Shown here one piece after another: positions 23,544-35,760 of a stretch of DNA of 64,000 nt. The stretch spans positions 22,334,203 to 22,398,202 of the forward strand of contig LS997562.1 of the NCBI GenBank assembly GCA_000469685.2, written 5' to 3'. This DNA comes from Haemonchus contortus. Its lineage: Eukaryota > Nematoda > Chromadorea > Rhabditida > Trichostrongylidae. Every line of letters begins with the position of its first letter. Positions within the stretch are counted from its first letter, which is position 1. A program made the translations under genes and the position numbers. The notes under the pieces are model-generated. The model was not told the origin of the DNA and did no database searches. It saw nothing but the letters and a program-made list of their open reading frames with translations.

Positions 23544-25143
23544 CTATTGCCGAGAAGGGTACTGAAATGGGTTTTGTCATTGCCTTCGCTTATATGCGAT
23601 CACGGAGCGTGGGGTTATCCATTAGATCTCTACAGAGTCATGCGCCAATCATTCAGTCGCTCGCTCTGAGGGAAACGAGCTGGTGGGCCCGTCCATAAGA
23701 CATACTTGTGATAGTAATGGTTTTCGCCCTTTCCCTCTTAGAAGGGATAACTGGCCCTCAGGACGGTAACTTGTGACGATAGCGCCTCTGAAAACGATCT
23801 AGACAGGGGGCAATAAGTTTTCAAATTCCGTTCCCAACGCCCACTTTTGACAAAAACACCCGATAAAGAGCGCATCAGTGGCCTAGCGAAGGGTGCGCAG
23901 AGAAAGTAATCTCGTCAAAAATAAACAACAAAAAACGAAACATGTTTGTGATAAATTTCATCAACTCAATGTTCAGGGGCGACTGGAATCTCGTCCAAGC
24001 ACCCTTTTCCGTGAGTATAATCTCGAACGACCCTAGAAATACGCCAGTTAGGGGATGGCGATATACTTAGGATTTCTGCGAGTACTCTCATTCCTTCACT
24101 ACTAATGGTATCATTTTGGTTCAGTATCTAAGCAGTAAGCCCAAACTGTCCACAAAACTATCGCCGCCTGTGCCTTCGATGGCCTTTATCTCCACTACCC
24201 TGAACATCTGGGAAAACGAGTTCGCTCCTCACAGTATCACGACATTTACAAGTGAAGTTCTGCTCCGATCTCTCAGAGGGGAATTCAGTAAAGTGCCTCT
24301 GCCCAGATTACAGTCATCCTATCCCTCCTTTTCTGCTTCGCTATGACCGACTTCTACACCGCTAAGGTCCTAAACGGTAATTGATATAGGTAGTGACAGT
24401 ATCTGAGATACATATTGGCAGATCACTGGCCTGTATTGCCTTCGGAAAGCAGAGGTGTATGGGACTGAAAAAAGGGTTTCAAGGATCTAATCGTGGACGT
24501 ATGGAGGATGATTTGAGACCCTACTCCTGGGCCCACGTGATTTGCTCAGCACAACTTTAGAGCTGTTCAGAACTGTTAAAGCTGTTAAAAATATTATTTC
24601 CTATTCAAGAATTGAAGGGCTCTTCTTAATTATGGTCAGAATCATCATTAATTTAGTGATTACTCACTTTTTGCTCGTTCCTTCCCGTTCATATGGTGAG
24701 AAACACTTTTCTTTACAATAGTTTCCAACTTCTCTCTTGCTTTAACCTCGGCATAGTTGTTTATATTGAAATACTTTTATAATAATACTAAATAAAGTGT
24801 TCCACCTAACAACCTCGTACGGCACAAAAGTATTTCAATATAAACTTTTCTTTACTTTGTTGGATGGAGTATCACGAACTACATGAGCTCCCCGTCAATC
24901 GCTATGCAGCTTGAGATTTTTTTCGAACTGGAAGAGGCCATTCCCTCTACGGCTTTTCACTAAGAAAGTCCTAACCATCACCTTGAGATCTACTTCATAA
25001 GGTATACGTGAACCATTAAAGGGGTTTTCCACCTTCCCCATGTTCATTAGAAAGTATTGACGAAAACAACCGGACAATCAAACAGACAGCGTACACACAA
25101 GACACTCCAAGTAAGCAATTTATATATCTTTAACATGCAGACA
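23544..25143. other. region between Kelch and SDR genes; repeats only
   Basis: The first few hundred bases are the presumed upstream region of the Kelch gene. The stretch near 23960-24000 (GACTGGAATCTCGTCC) resembles internal sequence of the MITE at 38776-39247, so part of it is repeat-derived. The inverted repeat at 24759-24845 is listed separately. No coding exon is supported. Confidence 0.4.
24759..24845. mobile_element. small inverted-repeat element
   Basis: Perfect 20-bp arms (24759-24778, GTTTATATTGAAATACTTTT, and its complement at 24826-24845) flank 47 nt of AT-rich sequence. This is probably a MITE remnant or solo foldback. No target duplication is evident. Confidence 0.6.
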
Positions 25144-27948
25144 TCAATAAGGGAATGTTTCCAGATTCCTTTTGAAGAATCCACCGTGGTGCTCCTTTTT
25201 GAGTTGGCCAAATGAGGCAACCATAGCCTCCGCAGATTCTTCCACCTGGAAAAACCATAATAACTGAACCTAACAAGGACAATGGAACTATTGAACTGAT
25301 CATGCTCTGCTTAACGAATGACGTTTATCGTTTCTTAAAACCACTGAGGAATCGTACTTACCGAAATTTCACCATTTTGTCCTCCCATATCTGTTCGTAC
25401 CCAGCCAGGAGTGAACGAGACGACAAAAATGTGTTCGGGTTCAAGATCAATTGCCATCGTTTTCAGGACGGAGTTCATTGCTGACTGCAAGGGGACCATG
25501 TTTAGAGGATCATTGCCAGCAGTACATATCCTGTCTTAGACCCTTTCCAGAATCCTATAAATTGCTAACCTTGCTCATTCTGTAAGCCAATGAACCATGT
25601 GATCCTGAACCGGAGGTATTGGTGCCGATGGATCCAACACCCGATGAAATACCAATGACAGCAGCGCGATCAGGTGAAAACTCGTCCTTCCCGTAGGCGG
25701 TGGCTGATTTACGCAAAAGTGGTAGGAAAACCTAAAAACGTTTCGTAGCATCCTCCAACACAATGAAAAGCATACAATGAATGGATATAATAACCTGCGT
25801 TATCACAACTGCACTAGCTGCATTTGTATCGAAGACTTTAATGAGCGTTGCACGATTTGGTTCCATTTTTGTCGAATACGGAACAAAAATACCGGCATTG
25901 TGAATGAGAACAGTTAGACCTTTCTCCCCAACGATTTTCTCGACCTGTAAAAGATTTTGATAAATTGAGTAGTAAACCTAAAATTAAGAAAAGCCGTTTT
26001 GACGCAACTGCAGCGCTTCGATACAAAGAAAAAATAGAAGAGTTAAAATAGAAAGATAGAAAAATAGATCCTAGGCACACTCCGCGATGAAAATAGGGAC
26101 GCTGTCGGGCCGAAAAACGGCCTACATAAGGCGCAAGAAGGGGTCCCAAAAGCAGCTCAGCAGCTCACACACTCAAGATGGACGAGTTCTCACAGCGTTG
26201 TGGAGGCTATAAAGGTCGCACCATTCGCACCGAGACACACACGTTGCACGCAGTAAGCTCCTTGTAGCCAGCTGTACGCAAGGGCGCACACAGTTGGACA
26301 GCTCGTATAAAATCCTTTTCATGCAACTTTCTCTTCACATTCCCGTCCATAAAATCCCCATGCAACTTTCTCTTCACATTCCCGTCCATCCCCTAATTTT
26401 ACGAGTTTTCTCAAGGCGTACTTTCCTTTGCTTACGCCGATTTTTGCGTTTTTTAGGCAGTCTTGCGCTACTCTAGACTATCACTTTCATCACTCGCCTG
26501 AAACCAGACACCCTGAAAATATCGTGAATTTAGCCTTTAATTCACTAGGTAGAAGCAGTTTTCTTTTGCAAAAAGAAGACCTCTTCACAAACTTAGTTCG
26601 GTTTCTGTAGCTACTGAATTTTATCCAGGGTTGTATGTACACCTGAAGACTCTTCAGGTACATATCGCTTCCTCTATGGTTCAATTGCTATTGAGCTGCA
26701 CAGTGGTTTCTTCTGGGATGATGCACTACATGGTAGAGGACTATGGTTTACAGTAATACCACCAGAAGAAGGACAGCAACAGACGATATTTCATTATCAA
26801 AGAAATCTCCAATCTATTTTCTCATATGTTTTTGTTTTCGAAGAAAAGCACTCGCAAGGGTAAAGGAAAATAGTTTAAAGACCGAAGAATACTGATTCAA
26901 CTGTGGCACCTGACCTCGGCGTAGGCGTTCTTTATGGAATCGTCACACGTCACATCGAGTTTCACAACCTTCAGTCGATTATCGCTAATTTCGTTCAAAT
27001 GCTGGAATAAATGCGGTAATCAAGACTAATACAAGCTGAAATTGAAATTTGAGTAAAGTTCATAAATGATGCACATTCTATGTTTTTATTGGAGTACAGC
27101 CAATTAATACGATGAATGATGTTTGCAAAGTCTTCGGCGTCAACCAACCCAGTTTTAAAGATGCGCGACGCACTCGACTTTCATTCAGGATAATAGAGGC
27201 GGCGCTCTGAATGCACATGTGGAGTAAACAATAATTTGCAGTGGCCAGCTTCATGGCCAGGACAAGTTAGAGCTTTATCCATCAGAAGAGTCTGGAACCA
27301 ATCAAGCAGGTCCGGATGGAAGAAGGGGCTGGTTGGCGTGGGCGAAAACTGCGTGGGTGATAGTGCGCCACTTGCCCCAACACCACCTCCTCCGTAGACG
27401 AAATAAGGACTATAGATGGATGGCAGTGGAACGCTAAGCTGCCGACTGAACTATTTTCATTTCTCATGTCGTCTGCGCTCTCTCTCATATGCGGCAACTG
27501 CGTCTCTGCTCTAAATGCCGACGGAGACGCAAACATGATCTTGAGAACTAGCACATCCACAAAAAAGGCACATACTCAAGCAAGACTTCATTTGAAAAGA
27601 AGCCCCATATACGGCTACCCCTCCTTCTCTGAGCTCTAGCGCCTAGTGTTAGAGACGAAGGTTGGTCCCTCCCCAACTACACTTTCACTAGAAAAACTAG
27701 TGGTCACAAAAGTAAACGTTCTCAGAAAGCGCACCTCAAAAAATAATCAACAGATTGGCTTTTCCGTTAAGGTTCAACCTACGCGTTTGACCCTGGATTA
27801 AGCAGAAGCTCAAACTCACCTGAGCAGTATTTGGATCCCGAGCAGTAGCGATAATATGATGAATTTCTTTATTTTTCAGGTATTCCTTCACCAGACCGAG
27901 CCCGATGCCACGGTTGGCTCCAGTGATCATTACCGAGTACGGCGCCAT
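25144..27948 (-). CDS. short-chain dehydrogenase/reductase, sniffer/C-factor-like
   Basis: Six exons in agreeing phases: 27820-27948, 26915-27001, 25795-25944, 25570-25731, 25362-25484, 25144-25245; 250 residues, the normal size for a classical SDR. It has the NAD(P) loop [14 protein letters not shown] (residues ~6-19), TARDPN after strand 2, KLDVTCDDS (~60), HNAG (NNAG with Asn to His), catalytic Ser in ISSGVGS, catalytic YRMSK (Tyr-x-x-x-Lys) directly at an exon end, and [12 protein letters not shown] plus GGFFKRN near the C-terminus, as in nematode C-factor/carbonyl-reductase-like SDRs. It should be an active NAD(P)H-dependent cytosolic oxidoreductase of unknown substrate. Introns carry a SINE, a tandem duplication and other repeats. 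A TTTTCAG acceptor 35 nt upstream of the ATG suggests trans-splicing. Confidence 0.92.
26320..26389. repeat. 31-bp exact tandem duplication with 8-bp spacer
   Basis: The 31-nt unit beginning CATGCAACTTTC occurs at 26320-26350 and again at 26359-26389 without change. It is intronic in the minus-strand SDR gene. Confidence 0.9.
27121..27390 (-). mobile_element. tRNA-derived SINE
   Basis: On the minus strand it starts at 27390 with GGAGGTGGTGTTGGGGCAAG, close to the intact 5' end seen at 58580. It continues with GTGGCGCACTATCACCCACG and the family body, ending near GTTGACGCCGAAGACT. It lies in intron 1 of the minus-strand SDR gene, same strand. Confidence 0.8.
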
Positions 27949-27982
27949 AATTGATTGATTGGAAAATGGAAATCGATACGAG

Positions 27983-27990
27983 CTGAAAAT
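27983..27990 (-). promoter_or_regulatory. probable trans-splice acceptor of the minus-strand SDR gene
   Basis: The minus strand reads AATTTTCAG, with the AG at 27984-27983, 35 nt before the ATG at 27948. This is a consensus nematode acceptor without an in-frame coding exon upstream. Confidence 0.45.
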
Positions 27991-28451
27991 TTCAATCACA
28001 CTGAAAAGACAACTGGGAACACCCTACAACTTCAAATGAAAAGTAAGAGGAGACTTAAAAAATGACCAAAGCGAAGTTCTGAGAGTGATGATAAATAGAC
28101 CAACCTAGAAAGTTGCAGATAGCCCTAATGCAACGATGGCGAGCTGAACTTCGGTCGCTGAGCGTTCGTATTTGTCAGCACTGCCGTCCTCCAGCCGGGG
28201 TACACAGAACGAACGGGTTGATCGGAAAGTCTTATCGACCGCGGCAATTCGAAGGTCAACCTTGAACAAGAATGAGAAAATGGAAGACAAAATTTCGTGA
28301 ATAAATCAACGATAGCTAGTATTATTTCCCAGAATGGCCTGCGCAGAATTCTTCCTTCTCTTTTAGATTTTTTTCTAGAATTTTTCGATGATTCAAATGC
28401 TATTTTGAAGCACACACCTTCACAACAGGATACAACTGAACACCTGTGCAC

Positions 28452-28852
28452 TTAAAGGCACAGATCAGGATAATTTTGGGTAATCCAGATTATGACGAAA
28501 AATGGATGACAAGACTGGAAATAGTGCGATGATGGCCAAGAAAGTGCGTAAATCGGTGTCTCCAAAGTGAAAAAGGCTCTGAAAAAATCGTGAAAAAAGG
28601 GGCTAGACGAGAATGAGACCAGAAAATTGAGGAAGGATGGGGCGCCTGGACGAGCTATACAATGCACGAGTGGGTCCTGGGCAAATATATGACTACGGTT
28701 AGCAAAAATTCAATCACTTATGAGCATAAGCATAAAAAATCCTGGCAACAAGCAAAAATGGACTCGACAGCGTCTTTCCTAGAGCCCTTAGGGGCCAGGA
28801 TTTCCGAGAAGGAGAACTCAGGAACCATTTTCATCGTGTACTGTGCCTTTGA
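28452..28852. mobile_element. TTAA-type MITE, copy A
   Basis: The left end is TTAA then AGGCACAGATCAGGATAAT; the right end is CGTGTACTGTGCCT then TTGA. Interior sequence (AGTGCGATGATGGCCAAGAA, TGGACGAGCTATACAATG) is shared with copies B and C. No coding capacity. Confidence 0.7.
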
Positions 28853-29447
28853 TTTACCTCGGAGCATGAAAATTTCCACATGACGTCATTACCATATCCC
28901 GAAAACGAGGGACATAGGTCACAGTTACACAAGTATATCCTATGTCTTATGAGCGATTCAGCTTCTCATCATTCTTTCTTTTCCCATATCATTTTCTATG
29001 AAACAATTTCAGGGATCACATATCACACTGTCTTGTACCTATCCTCGGTTACGATAACTACGAGGTATCTAGTTTGAGACGAGTAATAAAAGTGATAGTC
29101 CAGAATAGTGCAAAAATAAGGTCCAAAAAAGAAGTAAAATCGGGGTTGGACGAGATTATGACGACAAAAGTTGCATAAAAGGGTTGTTCGGGCGAGCTAC
29201 TCAAGCTACTCAAATGACATTGTACCATTGTATTGTGTCATATGGCATTGTATTCAGATGATTGCAGCAAGTGTCTGCGTGCAAGATGTGGGTCCCGGTG
29301 CGAATAGTGCAACCTCCAGACCTTAACAAAGTTAAGAACTCGTCCCTTTGGGTGTATACGTCGGCTAGGCTGGTTCTGCGGCCCTTATTACGCTGTATCT
29401 TGGCCGTTTCACGGCCTTACAACAGCTTTTGGGTATCGCTTGGCCTA

Positions 29448-29492
29448 CCTTTAACGAACCTGTGGACCTGAGGTCCACAGGTTCGTCAAAGG
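29448..29492. repeat. 45-bp near-perfect palindrome
   Basis: Two 22-nt arms (CCTTTAACGAACCTGTGGAC... and its complement) are separated by one base and differ at one position. The centre reads GGACCTGAGGTCC. It would form a cruciform or a very tight hairpin. Confidence 0.85.
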
Positions 29493-30360
29493 CTGGAATC
29501 TCAGAAACCATCAGTGCTTTTGAGTCATAGCCAAAACATAGTTCTCCTATCTACTTGTAGAGCTTAATTGCAAAAAAAAAACGATTTTCGGGAACTCATG
29601 AGTGCGAGTTGAGCATAGGAGCATTTACTGCCCAAGGTGTTCACCGAACCGAGAGAGCATAGGGCAGGAGGAGGCTGTGGACGAGGCCTTGTGAATGCTT
29701 CCAGTTCATTTTGAACGATTACTTGTTGTTGTCCTGCTTATTTGTTTGCGTACTCAGGCAAAAATGAAAGCGATGGAGAATTTCTGCTCAACTCAGTCAC
29801 TACCGACAAATTGGGGCTTCACGTGTGAGACGCATTATCTTAGCCGGAAACAAGCAAATTTCAAAAGGAATCCTTCATGGCTATTCTGCAAAATTGCAGC
29901 AGCGAAAAACAAAGCCTCAAACATGATTTTCTCAATAAAAAAAGAAATATTATCATAAGAAATAATGGATGAAGGAACAAGTCTTTCAACGCTAAAAAAT
30001 CCCACTTTTAGGATGCCCTATCTCCCCACTCAACTTATTTGCCTTCAATCCAGAGCCATATTTGCGTTTCTAATGCGTATGAAACTTACACAATGACTCA
30101 GCCGATCAAACGACTCCCGTAGGTACGAAACTGACCATGACTTCGATTATTTCCCCTTCAATAATTCTTTTTGGGACGAGTTCTCCTTTGTTAACCGTTA
30201 TGGCTACGATGATGTGAGCCCTTTGCTTATCAGCACTATTTTACTATTCGAAATTCGGGCTTATCTTATCGAAGCGTGCTCAACCACAAAACCCTACTAC
30301 CACTTCCTTTTCGAATTTGAGCCAAGCAGTTGGCAAAGTTGGAGCGTGTGGAGATCGACC

Positions 30361-30942
30361 TTAAAGGCACAGTTCACGATAATTTTGGCTAGTCCAGATT
30401 GTGATGAAAAATGAAAGACAAGATCGGAAATAGTGCGATGAAAGTGAAGAAACTGCGTGAATAGGTGTTTCTAAAGTGGAAAAGGCTTTGAAAAAACCGT
30501 TAGAAAGGGGACTGGACGAGAACGAGACCAGAAAAATGAAGAAGAGTGGGGCGTTTGGACCAGCTATACAATGAGTCTCACTGCGCACGTGTGGGTCCTG
30601 GTACGAATAGCAGACTATGGTAAGCAAAAATTCATTCACTTGTAAGCGAAAGAAAACAGAAAAACTCTAGTAACAGCAAAAATAGCTCATCTTTTTCAGC
30701 CTCTAGGAGTAGGAAATTGAATAAGGGATTGCGGCTGCAAAAAGAATAACAGAGGAAAAAAGAATGGGAGAAAAACATCGCCTCATCACTCGGCGATCCG
30801 CTGATTGTGTGTTGGTCCTAGAACGAATAATAGCAATCTGTATCGCCTCGACCTCGTCTGACGTAATGACGTGACATCGATCGAGAGGCGGAAAAGCCAT
30901 TGACGTTCCCGCCCCTCGAATTCTCGTGAACTGTGCCATCAA
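30361..30942. mobile_element. TTAA-type MITE, copy B
   Basis: TTAA and AGGCACAGTTCACGATAAT at the left; TCGTGAACTGTGCC near 30937 at the right. Interior blocks match copy A at the left and copy C along the whole length in inverse orientation, making it one arm of a 3-kb inverted pair. It ends about 30 bp before the mariner element. Confidence 0.75.
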
Positions 30943-30970
30943 CCTCAGAAGTCCTGTTATTTATGAAGTA

Positions 30971-32200
30971 TTAGGTTGGAAGATAAGTCCTGTGACATAT
31001 TGAACATGTTCCTCCAGGAAAAAACAAAAGCCCTTTCCAAATGTTTTCCCGCCCGATTACTGCAGAGTGTTTCTGAAGGATTTCGAAAATCGACATAAAA
31101 GGGCTACGCAAAGAATCTTGAGCCATTACACTCCATAATGGATCAAGCTATCATCCATCCAATTGTCTACTATGAATTCCTGCAGAGACACTGTGAGAAC
31201 CGCTGCAGCTAACATCTGCGCTGCCTTCAAGAAAGACGTTGTTCGCCATTCGACGGTGTCCCGATGGTACAAGCACTTTGCTGCCGGAGAGGTTTCGTTC
31301 GAGGGCAGACAACGTAGTGGTCGCCCATCGGAGTGATATGATGAGCGTTTACTCAGCGCCCTTCAGATGCAGCCTAATGCGACCAACCGCGAATTGGCGG
31401 CAACAATAGCATGCACTCATACGACAGTTATTGAGCATCTCCATGAGCTTGGCCACAGGTCAATATTTTCACGATGGGTTCCTCATGTACTACACCTGTC
31501 AGACAAGACGAACAGGATGCACGTGGCTGAGTCTCTTCTGCTTCGTCCCCATCGAAAGGACTTATTGCAAGACATAGTGACCGGAGGTGAAAGCTGGGTG
31601 CTTTACGTGAACCATACGCGTAAGCGCCACTGGACTGCGCGAGAAGAGAAGCTGAGCCTAAAGCAGGCCTCCATGAGAAGAAGAGTTTACTGTGCTGCTG
31701 GTGGAACTGTAGTGGAATGATCTACTGAGAGTTGCTTGACAGTGGCACTACAGTGACGGCACAGTCTACGCTTACCAGCTGCAAAAACCGACGTAATGCC
31801 CTAAAAGACTCAATGTCTTCTTTCCTTCACGATAACGCGCGCCCGCATGTGGCCACCGAAGGGCGTCAAAAAATTATGGAACTAGGATGGGAAGTACTGC
31901 CGCATCCGGCCTACTCACCAGACCTAGCGCCTTCTGATTATCACCTATTCAGAGCACTGAAGAACCATCTGAGCGACAAAAAATTTGATGAACGTCGTCA
32001 ACTCGAAAATGAAATCGGCCACTTTTTCTCGTCGCAGCCCCGGAATTCTGGAAGAGAGGGATCGAGAAGCTATCCGAAAGATGGGCACAAGTTATAGATA
32101 ATAATGGTGGTTATATTGTATATTGAAGTTTCCGTTTAATAAAGAAATATAAAATTCAAAAACTTGTCCAAAGTGTCGCAGGACCTGTCTTCCAACCTGA
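30971..32200 (+). mobile_element. mariner element, full length, inactive
   Basis: The 1230-bp element is flanked by TA dinucleotides (30969-30970 and 32201-32202). Its terminal inverted repeats begin TTAGGTTGGAAGATAAGTCC and end GGACCTGTCTTCCAACCTGA. Size, TA duplication and the transposase remnant all fit mariner. Confidence 0.92.
31138..32097 (+). pseudogene. mariner transposase, D,D34D type, degraded
   Basis: The frame starts at the ATG at 31138, shifts near 31190, and has an in-frame stop around 31337 and further breaks near 31720. The helix-turn-helix region (STVSRWYKHFAAGEVSFEG) is recognisable. Of the catalytic triad, the first Asp (usual TGDESW) is Gly here (GGT at 31586-31588), the second is present in HDNARPH (31831), and the third in [11 protein letters not shown] follows after exactly 34 residues. 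It is therefore non-functional both by frame and by active site. Hookworms are known to carry mariner elements such as bandit; I cannot say whether this belongs to that lineage. Confidence 0.88.
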
Positions 32201-32391
32201 TAGATTTATGAACTAGATAAAAATTCAATATGTCATTCATATTTCTAAATATTACGATTAGTTCGGCTCGAAACTGTGAAGATTGTGGAATGTGACGTAC
32301 GGTACCACTATTCTGTACTAGATGGAATCAAACTGATGGCACAAGTTCATAGGAAGGCGTTGCCCTTTGCCCTCACTGTTAAGCCCAAAGC

Positions 32392-32673
32392 CAAAGTCTT
32401 CGACGTTGACTAGTTCCATTTTTAGGATGCACACTGCACTTGATTTCCACTCAAGATCGTAGTGAAGAACAAATGCAAATGTGGCCTATAAGACGACTCA
32501 AGGTTGTCGGTCGAGATGCTAGTAGACTCTTTCACCCTTGCAGACGAGTCTGGTATCAATCGACCTATTGAACAGAAACCAAAGATTTGGTTGACCTAGA
32601 CGAATATCAGTAGAAGAGCGATCCTCCAACTAGTCGCGTGTGATAGTGCGCCATTCACCACTGAACCACCTCC
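32392..32673 (-). mobile_element. tRNA-derived SINE
   Basis: On the minus strand it begins GGAGGTGGTTCAGTGGTGAA, continues TGGCGCACTATCACACGCG, then the family body (GACTCGTCTGCAAGGGTG), ending at GTCAACGTCGAAGACTTTGG. Confidence 0.8.
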
Positions 32674-33206
32674 TCTTGTGAAGCTTATAAATAACATCTT
32701 GAACGAAAATCAACGTTGGAAATGATAAATTAATGGGCCTCATTGCGTTCGCTTCATCTAGCAGCTGTTATGTACAAAAAGGTGGGAGCAACTTCATGAA
32801 ACCCCAATCATACGGGTGCTAAAGATAAAGGCCTTTTTCTGAATGATGCTTACTTTCGCTTCTACCGCTGCAGACTGAAGACATTTTCTGCTCACATCAA
32901 AACTTTACTGTGATGAGAAATGTACGGGGAGAACGAATCTTATCAAGAATTCGTGTGCTCATTTCCCGCTTGCTAGTTCTATTGGTAGAAGGGGGATTGA
33001 ACGATAGGGATCGAATTCATGCTGCTCTGACCCAAACCGGCCAATGCAGATCATACTTTTGATTTACTAGTTCTCAGTGGAGGCCAACAACATGGCCCAC
33101 GGGAAGGGAATGCGCTATGGTCAACAATAGTTGGGTAGGCTTCGGCTTGGATAGGAATCCAGCGTACATATGGGACTGGTTGAAGAGTTGCTGATGAGGC
33201 AGCTCG

Positions 33207-33871
33207 TTAAAGGCACGGTTCACGATAAAAGTGGTTACGGAGTTCTTCCCCTGGGAATACTCAGTGGCCCTCAAAGGTAATAGAAAGTACTCTCTCGCGC
33301 CCAAAAACTCGACAGTTAGGACATGCTGGAAGCCCTGTTCCCGGCTCGCGCGGCCTTCCCGCCCCTCGATCGATGTCAAGTCAGAAGAGTTTCGAGGCGA
33401 TACAGATTGCAATGATTAGGACCCACACACAATCAGCTGATCGCCGAGTGGGCGATGCTTTTCTCGCATTCATTTTTCCTCTGTCATTCTTTTTGCTGCT
33501 GCGATCCCCTATTTAATTTCCTACCCCAGGAGGCTGGAAAAGGTGAACTATTTTTGCTGTTACTAGGATTTTTTTATTTATTTATGCTTATAAGTAAATG
33601 AATTTTTGCTTACCATTATCTGTTATTCGCGCCAGGACCCACACGTACGCAATGACCCACATTGTGTAGCTCGTCCAAACGCCCCACTCATCTTCATTCT
33701 TCTGGTCTCATTCTTATCCAGCCGCTTCCTAACGATTTTTCGAAGCCTTTTTTCACTTTAGAACCACCGATTCACGCAGTTTCTTCGCCTTCACAACACT
33801 AGTTTCCATCGTATCCTTCATTTTTCGTCATAATCAGGATTACCCAAAATTACTGTGAATTGTGCCTTTAA
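33207..33871. mobile_element. TTAA-type MITE, copy C (inverted relative to B)
   Basis: Exact TTAA at both ends (33207-33210, 33868-33871). The left TIR is AGGCACGGTTCACGATAA; the right TIR complements AGGCACAATTCACAGTAATT. The element is 657 bp and non-coding. Confidence 0.8.
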
Positions 33872-33989
33872 GGCAGAATCATTAGGTTGGCAACTGGTAA
33901 CTGTATATCCTTCACAGTACTTCATGTATTCATCTTGAAGGGTGATAGCTTATTCCCAAAGCGATCTATTCATTGATCAGATTGAAGAT

Positions 33990-34225
33990 GAAGTTTTTGG
34001 GCGTTGATCAATCCCGTCTGAGGAATGGTCCCGCATTCGACTTCCATTCAGAATCGCAGTGGCGTATTCGATGCGTATGTGGTCCATATAATGCTTGCAG
34101 TGGCTAGCCGATGTACAAACCAATGCTTGTATCCTCTAACACAAGTTTGGTACCAACTAGCCAACCCCAGAGGGATATAATGCATGATTGGCCTGGGCGG
34201 ATATCGATCTATGATTCAACCCACT
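33990..34225 (-). mobile_element. tRNA-derived SINE, 5' end degraded
   Basis: It contains GCGTTGATCAATCCCGTCTG, CGACTTCCATTCAGAATCG and the TGGCTAGCCGATGTACAA block, the minus-strand counterpart of the copies at 15834 and 58580. The tRNA-like head is worn. Confidence 0.7.
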
Positions 34226-35609
34226 GAAAAACCCATTTCCATGAAAGCCGATCTCTATCGATCTTAGAGCAGTGAAAGCCTATTTGGAACTATTTTCCAA
34301 ATTGTCAAATCGAAAATCAGCTCAATGCTGTCAGAAAAAGAAAAGAAATTACTAGAAACTAAACGATAAACAACGTCTTCTCCAGAAAAAAGAGGCATAG
34401 AATTAAAAGCTTCGTAGGTTATACAATAAAAAGGCAATATTAAGTGAAACATAAGAGCTCTGACTGCTATTAAGACACACATATCCCTACTGCATAGTTT
34501 CTGTGTACCATGAAATCCCGTCACAACTGAAGAAACATCTGAAGAGACCTAGTAAGTTGTGGGTTGACCAGATCATGAGTGAAAGTGTACGGCGCAAACC
34601 CTAAGGAACTGGAAACGTGGACCTAAGGAACTTAGCCCGCTTGAATGTTCTGAATAGGCGTCTGTTACACTAGAGCATCTGTAGGCACGTGAAGTGCATG
34701 TAATTCAGCGAGCAATACACGTGCAGCTTCATTCTATCGTTCGGGTAGATTTGAGAATGCTTCCTGTTGTTGCCCAATGTTTCAGCAGCCCAAAGAGGTG
34801 ATCTCGATCTATGCTCAGGGATTCGCTTTACATGATTTCGAGGCGTTCGCATGATTGAGCGTATCGGCATACACGCCCAATTTTGAGCCCCTACTTTCAG
34901 TAGCATAGTTCCCATACCATATGCAAATCAACAACATTGGGATTTGGGACTTCCGTATATCTTCCGATGGTAGGAGTGAAATAACAGTGCGAACAAGTTG
35001 TTGATAGAGCACATGCCAATGGCCATATACGATGAGCGAGAAGTTCGCAGCGAGCGAGGAGTCTCACCGCCATCTCCTGATGGCATTAAGACTGAGCGTC
35101 AGGGTCCCCTGCTCTTGTCATCCGTCCCACTTCTTTTTATTTACGACATCTTCTGCCGTTACGTCACTCTCGGCGAGGCTTTTCGTGGTCTCTTTCGTTG
35201 AGCCTCAAACTCCACTGCCCCCTTACTGGATTATTCGGTACATGTTCGTCCCATCGAATACGGTGTTCCCTCATTTTCAATTGAACAGTGGCTGTTTGGA
35301 TAACCGCCCTGAAGTCTTGATTATGATCCAGCCCAATCACCATGAAAACAGGCTCATCTGAGTCTTCTTATTTCAGCGGAATAAAGTTGACTTTCATAAA
35401 TTTTATTTGTGGTCGAGCAGTTGCTGTCGTAAGGCATTGTGAATCAGCCCTGGAACATCGTGGATTGCAAGAGGACACAAGTTAACCTTTTCTACGTCGT
35501 TCATTCGAGCTTTTACAGCTCCAAACTAAGAAACCTGTTTCTCTTTACATCCAGCGAGACCTTTTCTCCACGACAGGTGGCACGCTATGCATGTTTCGGG
35601 ACAGGATGC

Positions 35610-35760
35610 TGGCTCGCTACTCGCCCAAGCCAACCAAGTTCTCTTTCCTTCGTAGTTGGCTAGTTGTTATCAATCTTATTTGGGAGGATAAAGGCCTTGG
35701 CGTGTACGTCAACAAGTCGCCAAAATACAGTGTATATGCAGGCCAGCTAAGCATTTCAAA
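35610..35760 (+). mobile_element. tRNA-derived SINE, internal fragment
   Basis: CGCCCAAGCCAACCAAGTT, TTGGGAGGATAAAGGCCTTG and GTGTACGTCAACAAGTCGCC follow the SINE body order. The tRNA-like head is not present. Confidence 0.5.
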
